Assembly: GCF_018417595.1 (NCBI RefSeq)
Contig: NZ_CP070982.1
Location: 3,430,001-3,494,000 of the forward strand
Reading direction: 5' to 3'
Length of the DNA: 64,000 nucleotides
DNA from: Pseudomonas entomophila
Lineage (GTDB): Bacteria; Pseudomonadota; Gammaproteobacteria; Pseudomonadales; Pseudomonadaceae
Below, in pieces: positions 8,651 to 17,708 of the stretch. The notes under the pieces are model-generated. The model made no database searches. It was not told the origin of the DNA and worked only from the letters and a program-made list of their open reading frames with translations. A program made the translations under genes and the position numbers. How positions within the stretch are numbered: position 1 is the first letter of the stretch; each line of letters starts with the position of its first letter.

Positions 8651-9793
8651 TTATTGCGCTGCGGCCTGTTGTGCCTGGGCCAGGCTGACCGGCGTGCCCG
8701 GAACCAGGCCCGCCGGGCTGCCGACGATGACCTGGTCACCGGCGCGCAGGCCCTCGGTGATCTGCCAGCGCGCGCCCTGCATCACGCCGGTGCGCACGCT
8801 GCGCGCCTCGGCCAGGTTGCCGGTGCCCACCACCATCACCCGCGCCTCGCCATCGCTGCCGCGCTGCACGGCGCGTTGCGGCACGAGGATGGCCTGCTGG
8901 TCGGTGCCCTGGGGGGTACGCACGCGCACGTACATGCCCGGCAGGAGAATGCCGTCGGCGTTGTCGAAGCGCCCGCGCAGGCTGACCTGGCCGGTGCCAC
9001 GGTCGACCGCCACATCGGTGAACATCAGCGCGCCCTGGCGCTGGTAGTCGGTGCCTTCGACCTGGGCCGTCAGCGCCTTGTCGTCGCCACCGGCCAACGC
9101 GCCGTCCTTCAAAGCCTGGCGCAGGCGCAGGGCATCGGCGGCGGACTGGGTGAAGTCGACATAGATCGGGTCGAGCTGCTGGATACGCGCCAGCAGCGTG
9201 GCATCGCCCTGCCCCACCAATGCACCTTCGGTGGCCAGGGCGCGGCCGATGCGCCCGGAAATCGGCGCGGTGACCGTGGCATAGCCGAGGTTCAGGCGCG
9301 CGGTCTGCACGTCGGCCTGGGCCGAACGTACGGCGGCCTGGGCGCTGCGCAACTCGGCGGTGGCGCTGTCGAAGTCCTGCTGGCTGACCGCTTCGATCTT
9401 GACCAGCGGCTCGTAGCGCTTGACCCGCGCCTGGGCTTCCTGCTGCACCGCCTGGGCCCGTGCCTGGTCGCCCTCGGCCCGCGCCAGGGCGGCCTTGAAC
9501 GGTGCCGGGTCGATCTGGAACAGCACATCGCCGGCCTTGACGTCGGCCCCCTCTTCGAAGCGTTTGTGCAGGACGATCCCGGCCACCCGGGCACGTACTT
9601 CGGCGACCCGCATCGGCTCGACCCGGCCCGGCAGGGTCGAGGCCAGGGCCAACGACTCGCCAGCCACGGTCACCACCTCCACCGGATACACCACCTCGGC
9701 CGCGGCCTGCGGCTGATCCGCCCCGTCGCAGCCCGACAGCGCGATCGCCGCCGTCAGCAGGCTGACCATCCCAATTGCACGCAAGTTGCCCAT
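8651..9793 (-). CDS. mexC: RND efflux periplasmic adaptor, MexC-like
   Basis: A 380-residue membrane fusion protein. The signal peptide ends in the lipobox LSGC (about residues 19-22), so it is an inner-membrane-anchored lipoprotein. The biotinyl-lipoyl-like half motifs (VAGIVLHKRFEEGADVKAG and APISGRIGRALATEGALVG, given here as the family landmarks) flank a coiled-coil hairpin of about residues 95-160, and a beta-barrel region contains QLDPIYVDF. I chose the ATG at 9793 because GGTGA lies 5 nt upstream and it gives a proper lipoprotein signal; an ATG at 9841 adds a charged leader. It is the first gene of the operon. Confidence 0.94.
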   Translation of the reverse strand: MGNLRAIGMVSLLTAAIALSGCDGADQPQAAAEVVYPVEVVTVAGESLALASTLPGRVEPMRVAEVRARVAGIVLHKRFEEGADVKAGDVLFQIDPAPFKAALARAEGDQARAQAVQQEAQARVKRYEPLVKIEAVSQQDFDSATAELRSAQAAVRSAQADVQTARLNLGYATVTAPISGRIGRALATEGALVGQGDATLLARIQQLDPIYVDFTQSAADALRLRQALKDGALAGGDDKALTAQVEGTDYQRQGALMFTDVAVDRGTGQVSLRGRFDNADGILLPGMYVRVRTPQGTDQQAILVPQRAVQRGSDGEARVMVVGTGNLAEARSVRTGVMQGARWQITEGLRAGDQVIVGSPAGLVPGTPVSLAQAQQAAAQ

Positions 9794-9851
9794 GAATTTC
9801 ACCCGAGCCTTTGATTTGAAAACGGCGCGAATGGTACTCACGAAGCGTTAT

Positions 9852-9869
9852 TGAGTCAATTTAGTCTCA
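9852..9869. promoter_or_regulatory. Imperfect dyad upstream of mexC, candidate operator
   Basis: TGAG and CTCA bound an 18-bp imperfect palindrome (12 of 18 positions symmetric) in the AT-rich divergent region between mexC and the Rieske/FAD gene. It lies about 60 nt upstream of the mexC start. It could bind a repressor of the pump, but no regulator gene is adjacent and I cannot name the protein. Confidence 0.4.
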
Positions 9870-9978
9870 TTTGAATCCACTGTTAAAGTTTGTAATCACG
9901 ATGGCCGGTCGTCGCCTCGCGGCACCCTTGGCCATGGGCAGGCGTCAAATGAGCACACTGGACTCAGGAGAACGCCCC

Positions 9979-11520
9979 ATGACCCTGCACGCCGTCGCCA
10001 CCCTCGCCGAGCTCGATGAGCAGCGCCCGCTGCGAGTCCAGGCCGGTACTGAAGAGGTCATCCTGGTGCGCCACGGCGACCAGGTGCGCGCCTACCAGGG
10101 CAACTGCCCCCATGCCGGAGCGCCCCTGGAGGAAGGGGTGGTCTGCGCCGGCCTGCTGGTATGCCCCTGGCACAAGGCGGCGTTCGCCGTGGACGAAGGC
10201 GCGGTGTGCGAGCCGCCGGCACTGGTCGACCTGCGCCGCTACCCGGTGCAGCTCAAGGACGGCCAGGTCTGGGTGGACGACCAGCCGCTGCCCAGGGCCG
10301 ACCCGCCCCTGCACAGCGATGCCCGCACCTTTGTCGTCATCGGCGCGGGCGCGGCGGGCAGCGCCGCCGTGGCGACCTTGCTGGGCCATGGCTTCGGCGG
10401 GCGGCTGGTGTGGATCGACCAGGAGCCGCAAAGCGCCTACGATCGCACCGCCCTGAGCAAATTCGTCATCGCCGGGCAGATGCCCCCTGACGAAGTGCCG
10501 TCGCTGCTGGAGCCTGACGCTCTGCGCCGGGGCCAGTTGCAACGCCTGCACGCCAAGGTTCGCTCGCTGGATGTCGAAAAGCGCGAGATCGCGCTCGCCG
10601 ACGGCAACGTGCTCAAGTACGACGCCGCCTTGCTGGCCACCGGTGGCAAACCCCGGCGCCCGGACCTGTCTGGCACACAGTTGCCCGGCATCTGCGTGCT
10701 GCGCTCGCGGGAAGATGCCGCGCGCCTGCTCGACCTGGCCGAGCCCGGCCAGCCGGTGGTGATCGTCGGCGACGGCTTCATCGGCCTGGAGGCCGCCTCG
10801 GCCCTGCGCAAGTACGGCTTGCAGGTGCATGTGGTCACGCGCCATCCGGTCCCGCTGGCCAAGCAGCTGGGTGAGCGCATTGGCCGAACGCTGCGTGAGC
10901 TGCATGAACGCAAGGGCGTGGTGTTCCATGGGCCGACCGAGGTGACCGCCTTTGAAGGCAAGGAACGGGTCGAGGCAGTAATGCTGGCCAACGGCGAACG
11001 GCTGAAAACCCCGCTGGTGCTGCTGGGCACCGGCGTCTCCCCCGCCACGCGCTATGTGCAGGGTTTGCCCCTGGGCGAGGACGGCGCCATCGAAGTCGAC
11101 GCCCATCTGCAAGCCAGCGACGGCCTGTGGGCGGCCGGCGACATCGCCCGCTTTCCCCTCGCCGGGCGCCCGGTACGTATCGAGCACTGGCGCCTGGCCC
11201 AGCAGCATGGTGTGATCGCCGCCGCCAACATGCTCGGTGAGCGGCGCCGCTATGACGACGTGCCGTTCTTCTGGACCTACCAGCACGGGCGCACCTACGA
11301 GGTGCTCGGGCATGGCCGCTACTGGAACCGCATCGAGTTCGTCGGCGAGCCGGAACAGGGCGACTTCATCGCCTTGCAGTGCATCGACGACGAGGTCGAA
11401 GCGGTGATCGCCAAGGGCTACTCGAACGCCATGGCCATGTTGTCGCAGCGAATGAAGCGGCCGCTGTCAAGCCGCGAAGCCCGCGAACTGATCGACACCG
11501 CTAGCCACATGACTCAATGA
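9979..11520 (+). CDS. Rieske [2Fe-2S]/FAD-dependent oxidoreductase (AIFL-like ferredoxin reductase)
   Basis: A 513-residue fusion. Residues about 1-100 form a Rieske domain with ligands in CPHAGAPLEEG and CPWHKAAF (C-x-H and C-x2-H). Residues about 113-420 form a pyridine-nucleotide-disulphide oxidoreductase with FAD motif VVIGAGAAGSAAV, NAD(P)H motif VVIVGDGFIGLEAA and the ATGGKPR and WAAGD signatures. A C-terminal reductase domain follows. The layout matches AIF-like and dioxygenase ferredoxin-reductase proteins that move electrons from NAD(P)H to an iron-sulphur partner. The start at 9979 has AGGAGA upstream; an in-frame start at 9871 lacks one. It is divergent from mexC; the partner protein is unknown. 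Confidence 0.88.
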   Translation: MTLHAVATLAELDEQRPLRVQAGTEEVILVRHGDQVRAYQGNCPHAGAPLEEGVVCAGLLVCPWHKAAFAVDEGAVCEPPALVDLRRYPVQLKDGQVWVDDQPLPRADPPLHSDARTFVVIGAGAAGSAAVATLLGHGFGGRLVWIDQEPQSAYDRTALSKFVIAGQMPPDEVPSLLEPDALRRGQLQRLHAKVRSLDVEKREIALADGNVLKYDAALLATGGKPRRPDLSGTQLPGICVLRSREDAARLLDLAEPGQPVVIVGDGFIGLEAASALRKYGLQVHVVTRHPVPLAKQLGERIGRTLRELHERKGVVFHGPTEVTAFEGKERVEAVMLANGERLKTPLVLLGTGVSPATRYVQGLPLGEDGAIEVDAHLQASDGLWAAGDIARFPLAGRPVRIEHWRLAQQHGVIAAANMLGERRRYDDVPFFWTYQHGRTYEVLGHGRYWNRIEFVGEPEQGDFIALQCIDDEVEAVIAKGYSNAMAMLSQRMKRPLSSREARELIDTASHMTQ

Positions 11521-11534
11521 TTTGGCCCAACCTC

Positions 11535-11618
11535 TGTAGGAGCGGCTTTAGCCGCGATCACCCGCGAAGCGGGTACCAGGCACCGCGTCGCCTGCATCGC
11601 GGCTGAAGCCGCTCCTAC
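11535..11618. repeat. REP doublet
   Basis: Inverted arms TGTAGGAGCGGCTTTAGCCG and CGGCTGAAGCCGCTCCTA flank a spacer with GCGAAGCGGGTACC. It lies between the Rieske/FAD gene and the aldo-keto reductase gene. Confidence 0.93.
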
Positions 11619-11688
11619 CGGCCCTTTCAAACCGGTGCGGTTATGTGTAAAACCACTGGATCACATCGCCTGACAAGGACCCGCGAGC

Positions 11689-12699
11689 ATGATCTACCGC
11701 CCCCTCGGCCACTCTGGCCTGCAAGTCTCGGCCCTCACCCTGGGCAGCATGATGTTTGGTGAGCAGACCGGCACCGAAGACGCGCTGCGCATCATCGACA
11801 AGGCCTGGGACCAAGGCATCAACTTCATCGACACCGCCGACGTGTACAACGGTGGGCGCTCGGAGGAGATCGTCGGCGAGGCGGTGGCACGCAACCGGCA
11901 GGACTGGGTCGTCGCCTCGAAAGCCGGCTACGGCCCGGCCGACGGCATACCCAACCGCAGCGGCCTGTCGCGCAAGCACCTGTTCAACGCCCTGGAAGCC
12001 AGCCTCACGCGCCTGGGCAGTGACTACCTGGACATCTACTACCTGCACCGCGAGGACCACTCGGTGCCGCTGGAAGAGACCGTGCGCGCCATCGGCGACC
12101 TGCTGGCCCAGGGCAAGATCCGCTACTGGGGCGTGAGCAACTTCCGCGGCTGGCGCATCGCCGAGATCTGCAACGTCGCCGAGCGCCTGGGTGTGGCCAA
12201 GCCGGTGGTCAGCCAGCCGCTGTACAACATCGTCAACCGTCAGGCCGAGCCCGAGCAGCTGACTGCCGCCGCCTACCACGGCCTGGGCGTGGTGCCATTC
12301 AGCCCCCTGGCCCGTGGCGTGCTCAGCGGCAAGTACGCACCAGGCTCGACACCGGATGCCGGCAGCCGCGCCGGGCGCCAGGACAAGCGGATCATGGAGG
12401 TGGAATGGCGCCAGGAGTCGCTGGCCATCGCCCAGAAGATCCACGCCTACACCGAGGCCAAGGGCGTCGGCATCGTCGAGTTCGCCATTGCCTGGGTGCT
12501 GAACAATCGTCTGGTAAGCTCGGCCATCGTCGGGCCGCGCACCGAGGCGCAGTGGGATACCTACGCCGGAGCGCTGGAGGTGAAGGTCACGGTCGAGGAC
12601 GAAGCCTTCATCGATTCGCTGGTGACGCCGGGGCATGCCTCAACGCCGGGGTTCAACGACGTGGCGCATTTCGTGACCGGGCGTCCGTCACGAGACTGA
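11689..12699 (+). CDS. Aldo/keto reductase
   Basis: A 336-residue NADPH-dependent (alpha/beta)8 barrel oxidoreductase of the Kvbeta/YajO-like branch. The catalytic tetrad is visible: Asp and Tyr in FIDTADVYNGG (near residues 46-55), Lys in VVASKAGYG and His in DIYYLHRED. The cofactor-binding C-terminal part includes IVGPRTEAQ. It would reduce aldehydes or ketones; the substrate is unknown. It is monocistronic, flanked upstream by a REP doublet and downstream by a short hairpin at 12716-12731 (GGGGAGG/CCTCCCC). Confidence 0.9.
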   Translation: MIYRPLGHSGLQVSALTLGSMMFGEQTGTEDALRIIDKAWDQGINFIDTADVYNGGRSEEIVGEAVARNRQDWVVASKAGYGPADGIPNRSGLSRKHLFNALEASLTRLGSDYLDIYYLHREDHSVPLEETVRAIGDLLAQGKIRYWGVSNFRGWRIAEICNVAERLGVAKPVVSQPLYNIVNRQAEPEQLTAAAYHGLGVVPFSPLARGVLSGKYAPGSTPDAGSRAGRQDKRIMEVEWRQESLAIAQKIHAYTEAKGVGIVEFAIAWVLNNRLVSSAIVGPRTEAQWDTYAGALEVKVTVEDEAFIDSLVTPGHASTPGFNDVAHFVTGRPSRD

Positions 12700-12841
12700 T
12701 AAAAAACGTGGAAAAGGGGAGGCACCTCCCCTGCTCCCCGCTGTAACTCATCTGCTTTAGACTCCTCGCAAGCATGTTCGACCGATCTGAGCTCACGTAC
12801 TGAACAGCACACCAAACCCGTTAATCACAAGGCAGTGACCC

Positions 12842-14542
12842 ATGACAAAGAACGGTTATGAAATCACTAACGAAGCACTCACCGCGGCATTGAAAGCTAA
12901 AAAGCACAACGTAATAACTCTCACCGGGAAATGGGGCTCAGGGAAGACGGAGCTCTGGAAAACCGTCAGTACCAAAATCGCACAAAACGAACAGGCAAAA
13001 CCTCTATACATCTCAATATTTGGCGCCAAGACATTAAGCGAGTTGAAGCTTAGAGTACTGCAGGATGCAGCCTCCATAAACGACAACACCTACAAGGACT
13101 TCATAAAGCTAGGCGGCTCAATTTTAAAAGGAGTCGCAGGAAAATTTATTCCAGGCCTTGCTTCCGAGGAGCTAATATTACTCAGCCTGCCAAAACTATT
13201 AAAAAACAGACTAGTCGTAATAGACGACATCGAGAGAAAACATAAGTCGTTAGAGCTGGATGAAGTGCTCGGCTTTATTAACGAGTATGCAGAACAACAC
13301 AAAACCCGCTTCCTTCTGTTGCTCAGCTCAGAAAACCTCAAAGATTCCGAGACCTGGAAAGCACTTCATGAAAAGGTCATTGACCTGGAAATCTCTTTAA
13401 ACCCCAGTGCGAAAGAGGCATTCGACATCGCAGCACGCGACTTCGAAGAGCCTCACATCGAAGACGCGAAAGCAATCATTGAAAAACTGAACATCACAAA
13501 CATAAGAGTCATAAAAAAGACTCTAACCGCCTTGGAAACACTACTTCACCCGCATTTCCCGCTCGCCCCCGCCACCATCCAGAAAACTTACCCAAGCACC
13601 TTGCTGTTAACTGCAATTCATTACAGAGGCATCAGCTCCGGTATTTCACACGACTACATACTGAAGCACAACAGGTTGAAAAAGCTCATCTCAGGCGGTT
13701 CGTCCACACCACCGGAAGCAGAATGGGATGCCTTACTAGAAAAAGTAGGCATCAGTTCAACCGATGCATACCAAACAACTGTAATCGACTACCTAAACAC
13801 AGGAATCACCAACCGGGCAGCTATCGAAGATTACATAAAATCACAATTAAACGACGAAGAAGCCCGGCACACACACAAAGAGATGCAGCACTTTTTTGAG
13901 CTGTATTACTGGACCCCATGTCTTGACCAGCAAGAACTGGTTCACCTTTCCGAGTTCTTCATTGAAAACGTCTCTCACCTGAACGCCTCAGAGGTTAGCG
14001 CGATTGCAAAAGTCCTCACGGAAATAGACGAGGCCGCCCTTGAGTCTCGTCTGGTCCAGGCCTGGATTAACCAGAACGAGCCACGCATCAAGGTGTCTAT
14101 CTCCGACCGACTGGACAACACACTAGTCGACCATGGCTCGACAGACACGCTTCATCCCGCAATACGCAGACTGTATGATCATACGAGAGCAGCCCAGCAT
14201 CTGCCCTTGTCTCTGGAAGACGCCATTCAAAATACCTTTGTAAACAATGGCTGGGGTGGAAGGGAAATACAGTGCCTTGGGCATGCATCGCCGGAAGATT
14301 TCATTGCAACAATCAAGTCCTTATCTGGTCGCCGACTGGAGTATTTCTTTGAGGGTGTATTCTCACTACTCAACACTGGTGGACTGAGCAAGGAATTCGA
14401 GGCGGGACTTGAAAGTTTCAGAGAAGCTTGTCGTCGTATCATGCAAGCCGAAGGCAATTCTCGCCTAGCACTTATCATTGGGCGAATACTCAGTTCACGG
14501 AATATAAACATCTCGCCAAACACTCACCCCAACTTCTCGTGA
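12842..14542 (+). CDS. P-loop NTPase of KAP/STAND-like type, solitary islet gene
   Basis: A 566-residue protein with no close family I can name. Near residues 27-38 it has a Walker A motif in [13 protein letters not shown], and near residue 125 a Walker B motif in [11 protein letters not shown], followed by a long helix and LLLLSSENL, the order found in KAP and related P-loop NTPases. The remaining 350 residues are mostly helical, without membrane segments. Base composition is clearly more AT-rich than the neighbours (codons such as AAA, ATA, TTA are common), so it was probably acquired by transfer. It stands alone between an aldo-keto reductase gene and an old yellow enzyme gene. Such solitary NTPases are often phage-defence or toxin-like proteins; that role is inference only. 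Confidence 0.82.
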   Translation: MTKNGYEITNEALTAALKAKKHNVITLTGKWGSGKTELWKTVSTKIAQNEQAKPLYISIFGAKTLSELKLRVLQDAASINDNTYKDFIKLGGSILKGVAGKFIPGLASEELILLSLPKLLKNRLVVIDDIERKHKSLELDEVLGFINEYAEQHKTRFLLLLSSENLKDSETWKALHEKVIDLEISLNPSAKEAFDIAARDFEEPHIEDAKAIIEKLNITNIRVIKKTLTALETLLHPHFPLAPATIQKTYPSTLLLTAIHYRGISSGISHDYILKHNRLKKLISGGSSTPPEAEWDALLEKVGISSTDAYQTTVIDYLNTGITNRAAIEDYIKSQLNDEEARHTHKEMQHFFELYYWTPCLDQQELVHLSEFFIENVSHLNASEVSAIAKVLTEIDEAALESRLVQAWINQNEPRIKVSISDRLDNTLVDHGSTDTLHPAIRRLYDHTRAAQHLPLSLEDAIQNTFVNNGWGGREIQCLGHASPEDFIATIKSLSGRRLEYFFEGVFSLLNTGGLSKEFEAGLESFREACRRIMQAEGNSRLALIIGRILSSRNINISPNTHPNFS

Positions 14543-14611
14543 CGAGGTATCGTTGCGCCTACCGTCAGACGGGAGCTCACTCACCCGCGTCAATCTAAGC
14601 ACCTCACTCAG

Positions 14612-14647
14612 CGTTGTGCTCCATATTCAGCTCTGCGGAGCACAACG
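14612..14647 (+). terminator. Hairpin after the NTPase gene
   Basis: A perfect 11-bp inverted repeat (CGTTGTGCTCC / GGAGCACAACG) lies 70 nt after the NTPase stop. No T-run follows, so it is a possible factor-assisted terminator. The rest of the 229-nt gap up to the next gene holds nothing else I can name. Confidence 0.5.
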
Positions 14648-14771
14648 TGCCAAGTCGATATCTTCCAAGCGCTTCCAATTGGGGAGCCACGCGCCGGGGT
14701 ATCGGTCCCCCCTTTCCCCAATCACCTCGGTATCGTGCGCACCATCGAATCACCTTTCCGATGGAGCCCCG

Positions 14772-15869
14772 ATGAAACTCTTCGAACCTCTCAAGCTCGG
14801 CCCTCTGACGCTGCCCAACCGGGTTTTCATGGCACCGCTTACCCGCCTGCGCAGCCTGGAACCCGGCGATGTACCGACCCCTCTGATGGCCGAGTACTAC
14901 CGTCAGCGCGCCAGCGCCGGGCTGATCATCAGCGAAGCCACGCAGATCTCCTTCCAGGCCAAGGGCTATTCCGGTTCCCCGGGCATCCACACCCCCGAAC
15001 AGATCGCCGCCTGGCGCCGGGTCAACGAAGGCATCCACGCCGACGGCGGCCACAGCGCGGTGCAGGTCTGGCACACCGGCCGCGTGTCACACACCTCGCT
15101 GCAACCAAACGGCGACGCGCCAGTGGCGCCTTCCGCGCTGCCGGCCAACGCCCGGACCTCGCTGCGTGACGAACAGCGCAAGGTGATTCGCGTCGAGACC
15201 TCCACGCCACGCGCCCTGAGCGAAACCGAGATCGCCGCGATCGTCGCCGACTTCGGCCAGGCCGCCGCCAACGCCCGCGAAGCCGGCTTCGACTTCATCG
15301 AACTGCACGCCGCCCATGGCTACCTGCTGCACCAGTTCCTCACCCCCAGCGCCAACATTCGCGACGACCGCTACGGCGGCAGTGTCGAAAACCGTGCGCG
15401 CATCGTGCTCGAAGCGGTGGACGCTGCCATCGCCCAGTGGAGCGCCGACCGGGTGGGCATCCGCATCTTCCCGCTGGGTGGTTTCAATGGCGTCGACAAC
15501 GGCGAGGACCAGGAAGCGGCCGGGCTGTACCTGATTGGCGAACTGGCCAAGCGCAACCTGGCCTACCTGCACCTGTCCGAACCGGACTGGGCCGGTGGCC
15601 AACCGCTGCGCGACGAGTTCCGCGAGGCGATTCGCGCGGTCTATCCGGGGGTGATCGTGGCGGCAGGTGCCTACACGGTCGAAAAAGCCGAAGACTTGCT
15701 CAGCCGCAGGCTGATCGACGCGGTGGCGTTCGGCCGTGCGTTCATTGCCAATCCGGACCTGGTGGAACGCCTCCGGCTGCAGGCACCACTGAACGAACAC
15801 CGGGCGCAGTTCGACTATGCCAACGGGGCCGAGGGGTATACAGACTATCCCGTCCTGAAACAGGCTTGA
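14772..15869 (+). CDS. Old yellow enzyme family alkene reductase (NemA/XenB-like)
   Basis: A 365-residue FMN-dependent (alpha/beta)8 barrel flavoenzyme. Family landmarks are MAPLTRLRS near the N-terminus, QVWHTGRVS, the substrate-binding pair in [13 protein letters not shown], the segment [14 protein letters not shown] and [12 protein letters not shown]. It should reduce activated C=C bonds or nitro compounds with NAD(P)H in the cytoplasm. The ATG at 14772 follows GGAGCCCCG and begins the conserved [10 protein letters not shown]; longer upstream reading is non-conserved sequence. Confidence 0.92.
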   Translation: MKLFEPLKLGPLTLPNRVFMAPLTRLRSLEPGDVPTPLMAEYYRQRASAGLIISEATQISFQAKGYSGSPGIHTPEQIAAWRRVNEGIHADGGHSAVQVWHTGRVSHTSLQPNGDAPVAPSALPANARTSLRDEQRKVIRVETSTPRALSETEIAAIVADFGQAAANAREAGFDFIELHAAHGYLLHQFLTPSANIRDDRYGGSVENRARIVLEAVDAAIAQWSADRVGIRIFPLGGFNGVDNGEDQEAAGLYLIGELAKRNLAYLHLSEPDWAGGQPLRDEFREAIRAVYPGVIVAAGAYTVEKAEDLLSRRLIDAVAFGRAFIANPDLVERLRLQAPLNEHRAQFDYANGAEGYTDYPVLKQA

Positions 15870-15920
15870 TTGCAGCAAGGGCGCCGCAAGCGCCCTTCTT
15901 CCCCTCAAGCCATGCGCGAT

Positions 15921-15965
15921 CCTTGTGGGAGCGGCCCTTTCGCGAAACAAGGCCGCTCCCCAAGG
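15921..15965. repeat. REP-like palindrome
   Basis: The arms CCTTG..GGGAGCGGCC and GGCCGCTCCC..CAAGG pair around CTTTCGCGAAACAA. It follows the old yellow enzyme gene and may also act as its transcript end. A lone REP arm (GCCAGCCTTGCTGGCGAA) follows at about 16016-16033. Confidence 0.8.
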
Positions 15966-16097
15966 GCAAGCGTGACTGCGAATACTCTGCAAGACAGTTA
16001 CTCCCACCAGTAAGAGCCAGCCTTGCTGGCGAACACCATGGTGAATTCATCAGGTTGCTGGCATTGTGCAGCTTTCCCCGCGCAAAGGACGCGCACC

Positions 16098-16730
16098 ATG
16101 GCCCTGCACCTCTGGTTGACCTTCTCCTTCGCCTACCTGCTGACCTCGCTCATCCCCGGCCCCAACGTCCTGCTGACCGTGCGCAACGCCTTGCGCTACG
16201 GCCCCTCCGGCATGGGCATGACCTTGTTCGGCAACCTTACCGCGCAACTGCTGACCATCACCGCCGTGGCCATGGGCGTCGGTGCCCTGCTGATCTCGCT
16301 GCCCACGGCATTCCTGGTACTGAAGCTGGCCGGCGCTGGCTACCTGATCTACCTAGGCCTGCGCCAACTGCTGGCGCCCAGCGGCACCTCGGCTGCGGCC
16401 GCCCCGGCAGTAGTGACAGCGCCCCAGACACAATGGCGCATCGCCGTCGAGGCCTTCCTGGTTTCGGTGAGCAACCCCAAGACTTTGGTGTTCTTCTGCG
16501 CCTTCCTGCCGCAGTTCCTCGAGCCCGGGCGGCCGATCTTCGGCCAGTTCGCGGCGATGTACCTGAGCGGCTCGCTGATCGTCTGCCTGGTGCATTCGTT
16601 CTATTGTTTCACCGCCTACCGCTTCGGCGTGCGCCTGAAAGCCTCGTCCCTGGCCGCCTGGTTCAAGCGGGCCAGCGGCGCGCTGTTCATCGGCCTGGGC
16701 GTGCGCCTGCTCAATGCCAGGGCGGGGTAG
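16098..16730 (+). CDS. LysE/RhtB family amino-acid exporter
   Basis: A 210-residue inner-membrane protein with about six hydrophobic segments. The N-terminal signature SLIPGPNVLLTVRNAL and the central FLVSVSNPKTLVFFCAFLPQF are typical of the RhtB/LysE family, which exports amino acids and similar metabolites by proton antiport. The ATG at 16098 has AAGGA 9 nt upstream. The gene is convergent with the LysR gene. The substrate cannot be told. Confidence 0.88.
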   Translation: MALHLWLTFSFAYLLTSLIPGPNVLLTVRNALRYGPSGMGMTLFGNLTAQLLTITAVAMGVGALLISLPTAFLVLKLAGAGYLIYLGLRQLLAPSGTSAAAAPAVVTAPQTQWRIAVEAFLVSVSNPKTLVFFCAFLPQFLEPGRPIFGQFAAMYLSGSLIVCLVHSFYCFTAYRFGVRLKASSLAAWFKRASGALFIGLGVRLLNARAG

Positions 16731-16736
16731 GCCGCA

Positions 16737-17648
16737 CTAGGCCTCCCAGGGCACACCACCTTCCCAACGCGCCACCAGCAGGTCGATGAACCCACGCACC
16801 CGCGGCGACAGGTGCCTGCGGCTTGGATAGACGATACGGATCGGGTCGGCGGGCGGTCGGAAATCGTGCAGCACTTCCACCAGCGCCCCGCTGCGCAGGT
16901 CACCCCCGGTGATGTAGGTCGGCAGGTGAATCAACCCGAACCCCGCCCGCGCACCTTCGAGCATCGCCTCGGAACTGTCGATATTCAGCCGCCCCGGCTC
17001 TTCGCACAGGTGCAGGCCTTGCTCGGTGCGAAAGCGCCAGGGGCTGGCCTTCTCCCCCGCCAGAAACGCGATCTTGTCATGCCCGTACAAGTCCGCCGGC
17101 ACCTGCGGGGTGCCATGTTGGCGCAGATACTCGGGCGAGGCGCAGGTGGCGAACTGCTGCCAGGCCACGGTGCGGGTCAGCAGCTGCGAGTCCTCCTTGG
17201 GCGCGCCGATGCGCACGGCCACGTCGACGCCCTCCTCGACCAGGTCGACGAAACGGTCGGTGAAGCGGATATCCGCGCGCAGCTGCGGCCACTGCTTCAG
17301 GTAGGCATCGAGAATCGGCAGCACGTGGCGCTGGCCGAACGACAACGGCGCGGTCAGGCGCAGGGTGCCGGAGGGCTTGTTGCGGCGCTGGGCCATGGTG
17401 GTCTCGACCTCGTCCAGGTCGTCGAGGATCTGCCGCCAGCGCTCGAACGCCACCAGCCCCTCGTCGGTCAGGCTCAGCTTGCGCGTGGTGCGGTTGAGCA
17501 GGCGCACCGCCATGCGCGCCTCCAGGCGGGCGATGCTCTTGCCCACGGCCGAGCGGGTCAGCCCCAGGCTCGCCGCCGCGGCGGTGAAGCTGCCGGCCTT
17601 CGCGGCGCTGACGAAGGCGGCGATATCGCCGAAGCGGTTGGGTTCCAT
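16737..17648 (-). CDS. LysR family transcriptional regulator
   Basis: A 303-residue regulator. Residues about 1-60 form the winged helix-turn-helix (FVSAAKAGSFTAAAASLGLTRSAVGKSIARLE in the family pattern; AAAASLGLTRSAV is the turn). A LysR substrate-binding domain follows (GTLRLTAPLSFG, VAVRIGAP). It resembles the CrgA/YhjC branch. An AGGAG-like site (CCAGGAGCC) precedes the ATG. The gene converges on the LysE exporter with 6 nt between stops. Its targets are not evident; divergent or neighbouring genes are the usual guess. Confidence 0.9.
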   Translation of the reverse strand: MEPNRFGDIAAFVSAAKAGSFTAAAASLGLTRSAVGKSIARLEARMAVRLLNRTTRKLSLTDEGLVAFERWRQILDDLDEVETTMAQRRNKPSGTLRLTAPLSFGQRHVLPILDAYLKQWPQLRADIRFTDRFVDLVEEGVDVAVRIGAPKEDSQLLTRTVAWQQFATCASPEYLRQHGTPQVPADLYGHDKIAFLAGEKASPWRFRTEQGLHLCEEPGRLNIDSSEAMLEGARAGFGLIHLPTYITGGDLRSGALVEVLHDFRPPADPIRIVYPSRRHLSPRVRGFIDLLVARWEGGVPWEA

Positions 17649-17708
17649 GCTGGGCTCCTGGACAAGACAAGGCCTGCTAGATGGGTGCGTTTGGGCCTAT
17701 TGCAAGGG

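Noticed and set aside
12788..14580. GAGCTCAC on both sides of the AT-rich NTPase gene as a possible insertion repeat
   Set aside because: Only eight bases match and no integrase or tRNA lies nearby; this is expected by chance.
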